Of a stretch of 64,000 nucleotides of DNA, positions 24,891-32,888 are shown piece after piece; position 1 is the first letter of the stretch, and every line of letters begins with the position of its first letter. Source of the stretch: Nonomuraea coxensis DSM 45129. GTDB taxonomy: Bacteria; Actinomycetota; Actinomycetes; Streptosporangiales; Streptosporangiaceae. Where the stretch lies: positions 7,413,001-7,477,000 of the forward strand of contig NZ_CP068985.1 of NCBI RefSeq assembly GCF_019397265.1, in the 5' to 3' direction. The notes beneath the pieces are model-generated. The model was given only the letters and a program-made list of their open reading frames with translations, did not search any database and was not told the origin of the DNA. Position numbers and translations under genes: made by a program.

Positions 24891-24933
24891 CGCCACCGCC
24901 GCACGCGGCCAGGCCCAGGACGCCCGCCACCAT
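24891..24933 (-). pseudogene. Start of a sugar-binding lipoprotein, truncated by deletion
   Basis: ATG 24933 opens MVAGVLGLAACGGGGG, the end of a lipoprotein signal with lipobox LAAC followed by a Gly linker, as in actinobacterial ABC solute-binding proteins. After about 15 codons it runs out of frame into the MalF-type remnant. The charged n-region is also missing. I read this as the surviving 5' edge of the binding-protein gene of the same lost transporter. Confidence 0.6.
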
Positions 24934-25042
24934 GGGACGTCAAGGGATGAGGCGGTAACAGCTCCGCATACCCCCAGGCACACTCCCGTGCTCTTCCTGT
25001 CACGCGGAGTGAGCGGCGCCCACGCCGGGCACACTCCAGGAC

Positions 25043-26905
25043 ATGGCCGACGAGCCCCTGGAACTCGGCGAGATCTCCTTCTCCGACTGGCACGCCCACA
25101 CCGGCAAGCTCGCCGAGGTCGGCTTCCTCACGATCGCGCGGCGGCTGCCCTCGCTGGTGTCCCAGGCGATGGGCATCGCCTGGCGGGCGAGCCCGCGCGA
25201 CACCGCGCTGGCGATCACGCTCAACCTGCTCGGCGGGGTGTTCACCGCGTTCGGCCTGCTCGCCACGACCGGCGTGCTCACCGCCCTGTTCAGCGAGGGC
25301 CCGACCCCCGGCCGGGTGATGGCCGCGCTCCCCAGCCTGGCCCTGGTGGGCGCGGCGGCGGCGCTGCGCGCGGCCGTGCAGGCCGGCGCGGGCTGGGCGC
25401 AGTCCCGCCTCGACCCGCAGGTCAGCCGGCTGACCGAGGAGCGGCTGTACGGGCTGACCAGCCGCGTCGAGCTGGCCGCCTACGACGACCCCGAGTTCCA
25501 CGACGCGCTCCAGCGGGCCAGGCTGCGCGGCGTGGCGATGGCGGACTCGGTGGTGTCCGCGACCGTGGACGTGCTGACCGCCGCCGTCGGCATCGCCGCC
25601 GTCGCCGGCGTGCTGGGCGTGCTGCACCCGGTGCTGCTGCCGCTGCTCCTGCTGGCGGTGCTGCCGGACGCCTGGGCCATGGTCCGCAGCGCCAAGATGC
25701 GCTACGCCACCCTGTACGCCCTCATCCCCGCCGCCCGCCGCAAGTGGATCATCGGCGAACTGCTGGCCGACCGCGATCCGGCGGCGGAGGTGCGCGCGTT
25801 CACCATGCGCGGCTTCCTGCTGCGCATGTACGACGTGGTCGCCCGCGCCGAGCAGGACGTGATGCTGAGGCTGGCCCGGCGGCAGACGTTCGTGCGGATC
25901 GTGGGCGAGGCGCTGAGCGGCCTCGGCGCCGGCCTGGTCTACGTCGCGCTCGGCGTGCTGCTGGCGGCCGGCTCGATCCCGCTGGCCGTGGCGGGCACGG
26001 CGGTGCTGGCGATCAGGTCCGCCCAGCAGTCCCTGGGCACCCTGATGTACGCCACCAACCGCCTCTACGAGGAGGGTCTCTACTTCACCGACTTCCTGGA
26101 GTTCTGCGCCGACGCCGAGCGCCGGGTGCCGGGCAGCCGGACGACCCCGATGCCGGCCGGCTTCCAGCGCGTCACCGCCGCCAACGTCACCTTCACCTAC
26201 CCCGGCTCGGAGGAGCCCGCGCTGCGCGAGGTGTCCGTCGAGATCAAGCGGGGCGAGATCATCGCGTTCGTCGGCGAGAACGGATCGGGCAAGACCACCC
26301 TCTCCAAGATCCTCGCCGGCCTGTACGAGCCGGACTCGGGCACCGTCCACTGGGACGACACCGACCTGCGCGAGGTGGACCCCGACGAACTGCGCCTGCG
26401 CACCGCCGTGATCGCCCAGGACCACACCCGCTGGCCGCTCGCCGCCCGCTACAACATCACCATGGGCACCGACAAGGGCGAGCCGGCCCTGCACTCGGCG
26501 GCCACGGTGGCGGGCGCCGACGAGGTGATCGCCGCGCTGCCGCACGGCTACCGCACCCTGCTGGACCGCCGGTTCAAGGACGGCCAGGAGCTGTCCGGGG
26601 GCCAGTGGCAGCGCATCGCCGTGGCCCGAGGCTTCCACCGCGACGCCGACCTGCTCATCTGCGACGAGCCCACGGCGGCGCTCGACGCCCGCGCCGAGCA
26701 CGCGCTGTTCGAGCGCATCCGCGGTCACGCGGACGGCCGCACGGTGCTGCTCATCACCCACCGCCTGGCCAGCGTGCGCTACGCCGACCGCATCTACGTG
26801 CTGGAGCACGGCCGGGTCACCGAGGAGGGCGACCACGACGCGCTCATGGCGAGGGGCGGGCTCTACGCCGACCTCTACACCCTCCAGGCCACCGCCTACC
26901 GGTGA
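25043..26905 (+). CDS. ABC transporter, fused permease and ATPase (exporter type)
   Basis: The 620-residue half-transporter has an N-terminal transmembrane domain (about residues 50-330) and a C-terminal nucleotide-binding domain. The latter carries Walker A GENGSGKTT (about 412-420), signature LSGGQWQRIAVAR, Walker B DLLICDEPTAAL and the H-loop LLITHRLASV. The TMD sequence and the NITMGT segment are those of the MsbA/LanT-like exporters often found with lipid or peptide export. It is expected to act as a homodimer in the cytoplasmic membrane. The substrate is unknown. It ends directly against the convergent PBP-like gene with no gap. Confidence 0.9.
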   Translation: MADEPLELGEISFSDWHAHTGKLAEVGFLTIARRLPSLVSQAMGIAWRASPRDTALAITLNLLGGVFTAFGLLATTGVLTALFSEGPTPGRVMAALPSLALVGAAAALRAAVQAGAGWAQSRLDPQVSRLTEERLYGLTSRVELAAYDDPEFHDALQRARLRGVAMADSVVSATVDVLTAAVGIAAVAGVLGVLHPVLLPLLLLAVLPDAWAMVRSAKMRYATLYALIPAARRKWIIGELLADRDPAAEVRAFTMRGFLLRMYDVVARAEQDVMLRLARRQTFVRIVGEALSGLGAGLVYVALGVLLAAGSIPLAVAGTAVLAIRSAQQSLGTLMYATNRLYEEGLYFTDFLEFCADAERRVPGSRTTPMPAGFQRVTAANVTFTYPGSEEPALREVSVEIKRGEIIAFVGENGSGKTTLSKILAGLYEPDSGTVHWDDTDLREVDPDELRLRTAVIAQDHTRWPLAARYNITMGTDKGEPALHSAATVAGADEVIAALPHGYRTLLDRRFKDGQELSGGQWQRIAVARGFHRDADLLICDEPTAALDARAEHALFERIRGHADGRTVLLITHRLASVRYADRIYVLEHGRVTEEGDHDALMARGGLYADLYTLQATAYR

Positions 26906-28357
26906 TCACGAGAGGGCGGCCTGGATCACCGCCCGCGCGATCGGCGCCACGGCCGCGGCCCGCGCGCCCGGCCGCTCCAGCACCACCCCGACGGCGACCT
27001 CGGGCTTGTCCGCGGGCGCGAACGCGGTGACGAGCGCCTGGTCCTGCACAGGGGCCGGCGGCGGGGCCTCCGCCGTCTTGGCGGCCACCTCGACGCCGGG
27101 CGGGGCCGCGCCCGTCCCGGTGCCGCCCGCCCGGGTCACCGTCGTCATCATCGCCGCCAGGTGCTTGGCCAGCGCCGGCGGCATCGCGACCCGCCACGGC
27201 GCGGGCGCGGACTGGTTGATCGCCGAACCGTCCGGCAGCCGCACCTCCTCCACGAGGTACGGCCGCATGAGCACCCCGCCGTTGGCCACCGCCGCCGACA
27301 GCATGGCGATCATGAGCGGCGTGGCCCGGTTGTCGTGGTGCCCGATGGCGGCCAGCGCCGTCTGCGCCCGGTCCATGCTCATTGGATAGCTGCTGGGCGT
27401 GGCGGGCAGCGGGATCGCGAGCGGCCCGGCGTTGAAGCCGAACGCCTCCGCCTGGTCGCGCAGCAGGTCCTGGCCGAGCTGCAGGCCGATGCCGGCGAAG
27501 GCGGTCTCGCAGGAGACCTGGAAGGCGTAGATGAGGGTCGGGTGCGGGTCGCGGCAGGCGGGGTTGTTGCGCACGGCCTGCCGCCCGCCCGGCAGGGACA
27601 GCAGCGCCGGGGCGTCGAGCAGGCTGGAGGGGGTGTACTCGCCGGAGGACAGCGCCGCCGCCGTGGTGACCAGCTTGAACGTGGCGCCCGGCGGATAGGG
27701 CCGGTTCAGCGCACGGTTCAGCAGGGGCCGGCCGGGGTCCTCCCTGAGCCGACGGCCGGTCGCGTCGAGGAGGTGCCGGTCGAAGGTGGTGAAGGCGTTG
27801 GGGTCGTACGACGGGTACGACGCCAGCGCCAGCACCGCCCCCGTCGCCGGGTGCAGCGCCACCACCGCCCCCGGCACCCCGGCCGCGCGCAGCCCCTCGT
27901 ACGCCGCCCGCTGCGCCCGGTCGCTGATCGTCAGCCGGACGTCGGCCCCCTCGACCTCGCCCGCCCGCACCAGCGAGCGCACCTTGACCCGGGCGTCGGC
28001 GCCGGACAGCACGCCGTCCTCGGCTTGCTCGATGCCGGTGGCCCGGCGCAGCGCCAGATGGCCGGTGACGGCCGCGTAGACCGGGCCGTGCGGGTAGACC
28101 CGCCTGAACCGGTAGGGGCCGGCGCCGGACGGGCGGCTCACGGCGACGGGCGTGCCGTCGTAGGTGAGAATGTCGCCGCGCGGGTGGGAGTAGCGGTCGA
28201 TGAGCGTGCGCTCGTTCCTGGGGTCGGCGTTGAGCGCGGACGTGCCGAACGCCTGGATCATGGTGATCTGCCCCAGCAGTGCGAACAGCAGTCCGCCGCA
28301 CATCAGGGCCATGCGACCCATCGACTCGTTGATCCTCCCGGCCCGCGCTCCCGCCAT
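26906..28357 (-). CDS. PbpA-like penicillin-binding protein homologue lacking catalytic motifs
   Basis: The 483-residue class B PBP-type protein has a membrane anchor at residues 15-36 and a dimerisation region. The transpeptidase fold aligns over its length with actinobacterial PbpA, a septal peptidoglycan transpeptidase of about 490 residues. All three active-site motifs are altered. SxxK reads PPGATFK, with Ala in place of the nucleophilic Ser. SxN reads SCE in VSCETAF. KTG reads KTA in AAKTAEAP. The ORF is otherwise intact with normal codon use, which suggests a maintained non-enzymatic protein, perhaps a scaffold or regulator of cell-wall synthesis. Confidence 0.88.
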   Translation of the reverse strand: MAGARAGRINESMGRMALMCGGLLFALLGQITMIQAFGTSALNADPRNERTLIDRYSHPRGDILTYDGTPVAVSRPSGAGPYRFRRVYPHGPVYAAVTGHLALRRATGIEQAEDGVLSGADARVKVRSLVRAGEVEGADVRLTISDRAQRAAYEGLRAAGVPGAVVALHPATGAVLALASYPSYDPNAFTTFDRHLLDATGRRLREDPGRPLLNRALNRPYPPGATFKLVTTAAALSSGEYTPSSLLDAPALLSLPGGRQAVRNNPACRDPHPTLIYAFQVSCETAFAGIGLQLGQDLLRDQAEAFGFNAGPLAIPLPATPSSYPMSMDRAQTALAAIGHHDNRATPLMIAMLSAAVANGGVLMRPYLVEEVRLPDGSAINQSAPAPWRVAMPPALAKHLAAMMTTVTRAGGTGTGAAPPGVEVAAKTAEAPPPAPVQDQALVTAFAPADKPEVAVGVVLERPGARAAAVAPIARAVIQAALS

Positions 28358-28393
28358 GGATCCGGGTCTAGCAGCCGGCGCGCAAAGGACGGG

Positions 28394-28753
28394 CTACAGG
28401 AGACTGCGGTAGTAGGAGATCTTGTGGTGGATGTAGTCCTGGCGGTCGGTGAGGTTGGCGATCTGCTCCTGGACCAGCTGGTCGTGCTCCTCCAGCAGCT
28501 TGATGCGATCGGGCACCGTGTGGTCGCCGGCCCGGACCAGCTCGGCGAAGCGGAGCATGGTCGCGATGGGCATGCCGGTCTCGCGCAGGCAGCGCAGCGT
28601 GCACAGCCAGCCGATGTCCTCCTGGCTGAACCTGCGCTGCCCGGCGGCGTTCCTGCTGACGCGCTCCAGGAGCCCGATCTTCTCGTAGTAGCGGAGGGTG
28701 TCGAGGGAGAAGCCGGTCTCCTCGACGGCTTCCGCGGGGGTGTACACGCTCAC
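28394..28753 (-). CDS. MerR family transcriptional regulator
   Basis: The 119-residue regulator has the MerR winged helix at residues 3-70 (VYTPAEAVEETGFSLDTLRYYEKIGLL, QRRFSQEDIGWLCTLRCLRETGMPI). A C-terminal coiled-coil dimerisation helix ends YIHHKISYYRSLL. It has no conserved effector-binding Cys, so it probably senses an organic or redox signal. GTG 28753 sits 6 nt after the -10 AATCCT and looks leaderless. It shares a divergent, twin-operator control region with the aldo/keto reductase. Confidence 0.92.
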   Translation of the reverse strand: MSVYTPAEAVEETGFSLDTLRYYEKIGLLERVSRNAAGQRRFSQEDIGWLCTLRCLRETGMPIATMLRFAELVRAGDHTVPDRIKLLEEHDQLVQEQIANLTDRQDYIHHKISYYRSLL

Positions 28754-28759
28754 CCCCAC

Positions 28760-28826
28760 AGGATTCCACCTGGAGCGCACTCCACGTCAACCGGTTTGAC
28801 ATGGAGTGCGCTCCAGGTCCCAAAGT
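28760..28826. promoter_or_regulatory. Divergent MerR-type promoters with mirrored operators
   Basis: Rightward: TTGACA (28796-28801), a 19-bp spacer and CAAAGT (28821-28826), then ATG 28834. Leftward: TTGACG (28790-28785), a 19-bp spacer and AATCCT (28765-28760), then GTG 28753. Each spacer begins with the same 16-mer, TGGAGTGCGCTCCAGG, itself an inverted repeat. The 19-bp spacing and the spacer-embedded operator are the hallmarks of MerR activation by DNA untwisting. Confidence 0.88.
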
Positions 28827-28833
28827 CGGAGCC

Positions 28834-29757
28834 ATGAGATTCGCACTCGGGACGATCCCCTTCGGCACCAGCGTCGGACTTGACGACACCTTCGCCCTCC
28901 TGGACCGCTTCCACGAGGCGGGCGGCACCATGATCGACACCGCCAACAACTACCCGTTCTGGGTGGAGGGCCGCACCGGCGACGAGAGCGAGCAGGCCAT
29001 CGGGGCCTGGCTGGCCGCCCGTCGCAACCGCGACCAGGTCTTCATCAGCACCAAGGTCGGCGCGCGGCCCACCGTGCCCGGCGACACCACGTTGGGCTCG
29101 GCCGAGGGCCTGTCGGCCGCCGCCGTCGCGCGGGCGGCGGAGGGCAGCCTGCGCCGGCTCGGCACCGACCGCGTCGACGTCTACTGGGCGCACGTCGAGG
29201 ACCACTCGGTGCCGCTGGAGGAGACCCTGGGGGCCTTCGACGAGCTGGCCAGGGCCGGCAAGGTCGGGGCCGTCGGGGCCAGCAACACGGCGTCCTGGCG
29301 GCTTGAGCGGGCGCGGAGCGTCGCGGCGGCCCGGGGCTGGAGGCCGTACACGTACGTGCAGCTCCGCCACACCTACCTGCGCCCGCGCCCGCTCACCGGC
29401 CCCGCCGAGGCCGGGCACCGGCTGGCCACGGACGACATGCTCGACTATGTGGCCGCCGAGCCGGACCTCACGCTGTGGGCGTACAACACGCTGATGTACG
29501 GCGCCTACACGCGGGAGGACCGGCCGATCCCGGCGATCTACGACCACCCGGGCACCACGGCCCGGCTGGCCACGCTGCGCGAGGTGGCCGGGGAGCTGGG
29601 CGCGACCCCGAACCAGGTGGTGCTGGCGTGGCTGATGGCCGACGGGATCGTCCCGATCGTGGGGGTGTCGACGATGGCCCAGCTCGACGAGGCGATCGGC
29701 GCGGCCGGGCTCAAGCTGGACGGAGAGCTGAAGGCCCGCCTGGACGCGCCGCGCTGA
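28834..29757 (+). CDS. Aldo/keto reductase
   Basis: The 307-residue NADPH-dependent oxidoreductase is of the AKR TIM-barrel type. It has the segment GGTMIDTANNYPFW (catalytic Asp and Tyr), Lys in VFISTKVG, the His in VYWAHVED, and C-terminal WLMADGIVPIVGVSTMAQLDEAI for cofactor binding. ATG 28834 lies 7 nt after the -10 and directly follows the MerR-controlled promoter. An ATG at 28801 falls inside the operator and is rejected. It is the probable MerR target and likely detoxifies an aldehyde or ketone. Confidence 0.92.
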   Translation: MRFALGTIPFGTSVGLDDTFALLDRFHEAGGTMIDTANNYPFWVEGRTGDESEQAIGAWLAARRNRDQVFISTKVGARPTVPGDTTLGSAEGLSAAAVARAAEGSLRRLGTDRVDVYWAHVEDHSVPLEETLGAFDELARAGKVGAVGASNTASWRLERARSVAAARGWRPYTYVQLRHTYLRPRPLTGPAEAGHRLATDDMLDYVAAEPDLTLWAYNTLMYGAYTREDRPIPAIYDHPGTTARLATLREVAGELGATPNQVVLAWLMADGIVPIVGVSTMAQLDEAIGAAGLKLDGELKARLDAPR

Positions 29758-29761
29758 CGCC

Positions 29762-30400
29762 CTAGGGCAGGTGGTCGGCGAGGTAGCGGCGGACGAGCTG
29801 CTTGCACTCGGCGATGAGCTGGGGGTCGCCCGCCGGGTCGGCGCGGAAGGCGAGCTTGAGCACCGCGTCGGTGGCCTCCACCGCGACCAGCAGGGCGCGG
29901 TCGAGGCCGGGCCCGGCGGGCGCGTCCAGCAGCTCCCTGGTGAGCAGGCGCAGCCGGTCGGCGACGATCTCGTTGTTGTCCCTGGCCTCGTCGAGCGCCC
30001 GGTGGGTGCCGGGGAGCGCGGGCCCGCCGGGGGCGATGAGCACCTCGCCGAAGTCCACGACGCCGAAGCCGGGGGTGGTGCGCTTCATGTGGACGAACTC
30101 GTCGACCGCGAGATCGACGAGGCCGGTCCAGTGGCCGAGGTCGGCGCCGGCGACGCGCTGCGTGATCCGCTCCAGGAAGGCGTCGAGGTTGCGCAGCGCG
30201 AGCGCCCGCACCAGGGCCTGCTTGTCGCGGAAGAACTGGTAGAAGGTGCCGATCGGCACCTCGGCGCGGCGCGCGACCTCCTTGGTGGTGAGCGCTTCGT
30301 AGCCCACCTCGTCGAGCAGCAGCGCGCACTCGTCGAGCATGCGCTCCACGCGGACCACGCTGCGACGTTGGGCGGGACGGCGGCGCAACACACTCGTCAT
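29762..30400 (-). CDS. TetR family transcriptional regulator
   Basis: The 212-residue repressor has its N-terminal helix-turn-helix around residues 25-70 (LLDEVGYEALTTKEVARRAEVPIGTFYQFFRDKQAL) and an all-helical ligand domain. ATG 30400 is used; ATG 30418 would add six residues and overlap the operator. It is divergent from the GH1 beta-glucosidase, with a perfect 14-bp palindrome upstream. It ends 5 bp from the convergent aldo/keto reductase. Confidence 0.92.
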   Translation of the reverse strand: MTSVLRRRPAQRRSVVRVERMLDECALLLDEVGYEALTTKEVARRAEVPIGTFYQFFRDKQALVRALALRNLDAFLERITQRVAGADLGHWTGLVDLAVDEFVHMKRTTPGFGVVDFGEVLIAPGGPALPGTHRALDEARDNNEIVADRLRLLTRELLDAPAGPGLDRALLVAVEATDAVLKLAFRADPAGDPQLIAECKQLVRRYLADHLP

Positions 30401-30417
30401 GCCCCCATCCTTGCGCA

Positions 30418-30431
30418 TTACCTGCAGGTAA
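30418..30431. promoter_or_regulatory. TetR operator palindrome
   Basis: TTACCTGCAGGTAA is a perfect 14-bp palindrome 17 bp upstream of the TetR start in the 90-bp divergent region. It is the obvious binding site for the adjacent TetR protein. Confidence 0.75.
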
Positions 30432-30457
30432 AGGGAATCCGCGGTGACGGAGTTAAC

Positions 30458-30481
30458 ATGAGCCACACTCGCATCAACTGA
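30458..30481 (+). CDS. Seven-residue leader ORF upstream of GH1
   Basis: ATG at 30458 opens MSHTRIN and stops at 30481. It has its own GGAG 7 nt upstream, and its TGA overlaps the GAGGAG ribosome binding site of the GH1 gene at 30491. This could be a leader peptide or a reinitiation device. It is too short to judge from coding statistics. Confidence 0.35.
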   Translation: MSHTRIN

Positions 30482-30490
30482 GGAGCGCGC

Positions 30491-31807
30491 ATGTTCCTGT
30501 GGGGCACCGCCACGGCCGCCTACCAGATCGAGGGGGCCGCCGGCGAGGACGGCCGAGGCCCGTCCGTCTGGGACGTCTTCGCCCACGAGCCCGGCCGGGT
30601 ACGCGACGGCCACACCGGCGACGTGGCCTGCGACCACTACCACCGCTGGCCCGAGGACGTCGCCCTCATGTCCGGCCTCGGCGTCAACGCCTACCGCTTC
30701 TCGATCTCCTGGCCGCGGGTGCTGCCGAGCGGCGCCGGCGAGGTCAACGCCAAGGGGCTCGACTTCTACGAGCGGCTGGTGGACGCCCTGCTGGAGCACG
30801 GCATCCAGCCGGTGCCGACGCTGTTCCACTGGGACCTGCCGCAGGCGCTGGAGGAGCGCGGCGGCTGGCTGAGCCGCGACACCGCCGCCCGCTTCGCCGA
30901 CTACGCCGCCGTGGTCGCCGGGCGCCTGGCCGACCGGGTGCCGCTGTGGATCACGCTGAACGAGCCGTTCGTGCACATGGCCTACGGCTACGCCATGGGC
31001 GTGCACGCCCCCGGCCGGGCGCTGCTCAACGAGGCCCTGCCGGCCGCCCACCACCAGCTCCTCGGGCACGGCCTCGCGGTGCGGGCGCTGCGCGCGGCCG
31101 GCGCGCGCGAGGTGGCGATCACCAACAACTGCACCCCGGTGCGACCCGCCTCGCGGGAGGAGCCCGACCTGCGGGCGGCCGAGGCGTACGACATCCTGCA
31201 CAACCGGCTGTTCCTCGACCCGGTGCTGCTCGGCGCGTATCCGGACCTGTCGGCGTACCCGCCGGGGATGGACGGCGTGCGGGACGGCGACCTGGAGGTC
31301 ATCGCCACGCCGATCGACGCTCTCGGCGTCAACTACTACAACCCCACCAGGATCGCCGCCCCTGAGGCCGGAGCCGGGCTGCCCTTCGCCGACGCCGGCC
31401 TGCCCGGCCACCCCACGACGGCCTTCGGCTGGCCGATCGTCCCCGACGGCCTGCGCGAGCTGCTCACCGGGCTCAAGGCCCGCTACGGCGCGGCCCTCCC
31501 GCCGATCCACGTCACCGAGAACGGCTGCTCCCAGGAGGACGTGCCCGCCGAGGACGGCACGGTCGAGGACGAGGGCAGGATCGCCTTCCTGCGCGACCAC
31601 ATCGCGGCGATGCGGCGGGCCATGGCCGAGGGCGTGGACGTGCGCGGCTACTTCGTCTGGTCGCTGCTGGACAACTTCGAGTGGGCCGAGGGCTACCACC
31701 AGCGTTTCGGCCTGGTGCACGTGGACTACGCGACACTGCGGCGCACCCCGAAGGCGTCCTACCGGTGGTACGCGGAGTTCGTGCGGAGTCAGAACACCGA
31801 CACGTGA
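30491..31807 (+). CDS. GH1 family beta-glucosidase
   Basis: The 438-residue family 1 glycoside hydrolase is a retaining enzyme that removes terminal beta-linked glucose or galactose. It begins FLWGTATAAYQIEGA. The acid/base is Glu158 in ITLNEPF and the nucleophile Glu343 in VTENG. The family's WSLLDNFEWAEGY loop follows. There is no signal peptide, so it acts on imported oligosaccharides or glycosides in the cytoplasm. Divergent TetR control is likely. Its 3' end overlaps the convergent coiled-coil protein gene by 19 bp. Confidence 0.95.
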   Translation: MFLWGTATAAYQIEGAAGEDGRGPSVWDVFAHEPGRVRDGHTGDVACDHYHRWPEDVALMSGLGVNAYRFSISWPRVLPSGAGEVNAKGLDFYERLVDALLEHGIQPVPTLFHWDLPQALEERGGWLSRDTAARFADYAAVVAGRLADRVPLWITLNEPFVHMAYGYAMGVHAPGRALLNEALPAAHHQLLGHGLAVRALRAAGAREVAITNNCTPVRPASREEPDLRAAEAYDILHNRLFLDPVLLGAYPDLSAYPPGMDGVRDGDLEVIATPIDALGVNYYNPTRIAAPEAGAGLPFADAGLPGHPTTAFGWPIVPDGLRELLTGLKARYGAALPPIHVTENGCSQEDVPAEDGTVEDEGRIAFLRDHIAAMRRAMAEGVDVRGYFVWSLLDNFEWAEGYHQRFGLVHVDYATLRRTPKASYRWYAEFVRSQNTDT

Positions 31808-32685
31808 ACGTGGTCGTAGTGGTTGGCCGTGACGCCGCCGCGGTTGGACATCGGGTCCCAGCCGCCGCCGGAGCGGATGTCGTAGTAGCGCTGCTTCCAG
31901 ATGATGTACATGACGCCGATGCGGGCGCCGTTGCTGATCAGCCAGGCGGCCAGGGCGTCGCCGTTGGCCTCGTCGGCGCCCGTGGCCATGGTGCCGCCGC
32001 GTGACATCATGAAGTCGCAGGCCCGGCCCTTGCCGTGCTCGCCGGGGTCGCCGGAGCGCAGGCAGCCGACGCCGTACTTCATGGGGAAGTTCGCCATGAT
32101 CTCGGCGCGGACCGCGATCATGCGGGGGGTCAGGCCGTCGGCGCCGCCCGGCTGCTGGAAGCCGAATTTGTTGAGCAGGCGCTGGATCTCGTCGCGCTTG
32201 CTCTGCAGCCGCCTGATCTCCTTCTTCATCTTCTGGATCTTGTCGTTGGCGTTGAGCTTCGCCTCTTTCGACTTCCTGATCAGGCGCTGGATGCTCTTGA
32301 CCTTCTCGGTGCGCTCGGTCGCCATGTAGGAGAGGTTGGCGGCCTGGCCGAGGACCTGGTGGGGCTCGGCGCGCATGCCGAAGAGCTTGGTGGAGTCGAG
32401 CGGGCCCAGGATGTAGGAGGTCTGGGCGATCCGGCCCACGTCGGCCTGGGCGGCACGGAGCTGCGCCTCGAGGTCGCCGCTGGTGTCGGTGGCCCGCTTG
32501 GCCTGGATCCTGATCTCCTCCAGGCTCTGGATCTGACCGCGGTAGAGCTCGTTGAGCTGGGCCGCCTGCTTGGTGAGCCTGCGCAGCTCGGCGGGGCTCG
32601 GATCGGCGGAGGCGGGCGGCGCGCCGGAGAGGGTGAGCAGGCCGGCGAGGACGGCGACCAGAACGGCGACGCGCCCGGTTCTCAC
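31789..32685 (-). CDS. Secreted coiled-coil protein with C-terminal ARB-07466/peptidase-like domain
   Basis: The 298-residue exported protein has a signal peptide at residues 1-27 (VRTGRVAVLVAVLAG start, cleavage after ASA). A long Lys/Arg/Glu-rich coiled coil spans about 30-190. The C-terminal domain is rich in His, Asp and Gly (GVGCLRSGDPGEHGKGRACDFMM, HYDHVHVSVF), of the type found after coiled coils in actinobacterial wall-associated proteins. It resembles metal-dependent DD-peptidase-like folds. The perfect site AAGGAGGGG precedes GTG 32685, which I prefer to ATG 32703. A role at the cell wall is likely. Confidence 0.85.
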   Translation of the reverse strand: MRTGRVAVLVAVLAGLLTLSGAPPASADPSPAELRRLTKQAAQLNELYRGQIQSLEEIRIQAKRATDTSGDLEAQLRAAQADVGRIAQTSYILGPLDSTKLFGMRAEPHQVLGQAANLSYMATERTEKVKSIQRLIRKSKEAKLNANDKIQKMKKEIRRLQSKRDEIQRLLNKFGFQQPGGADGLTPRMIAVRAEIMANFPMKYGVGCLRSGDPGEHGKGRACDFMMSRGGTMATGADEANGDALAAWLISNGARIGVMYIIWKQRYYDIRSGGGWDPMSNRGGVTANHYDHVHVSVF

Positions 32686-32715
32686 ATCCGTCCCCTCCTT
32701 CATGGTCGGTCCGAA

Positions 32716-32744
32716 ACTATAGAAGATGATCTTGATATCTGTCA
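32716..32744 (-). promoter_or_regulatory. Promoter of the coiled-coil protein gene
   Basis: On the minus strand TGACAG (32744-32739) and TATAGT (32721-32716) are separated by exactly 17 bp. This is a good sigma-70-type promoter about 31 bp before the GTG start. Confidence 0.7.
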
Positions 32745-32888
32745 TCCGAACGACCGAACTGCTGCACCTTTAGCGAGGTTCCGGCGATTTGTCGGATTTA
32801 AGGAAGACGTAAAAATTTGGGCCTTGCAGGGATCGCTCCAACGGTCTGAGATGGCGGTCGAATCCGTCTCGCAAGGGGGGCAACAAGC

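Noticed and set aside
24626..26836. A 736-codon minus-strand frame across the ABC exporter
   Set aside because: Only its last 86 or so codons are real (MalF-type remnant). The rest is antisense to the exporter gene.
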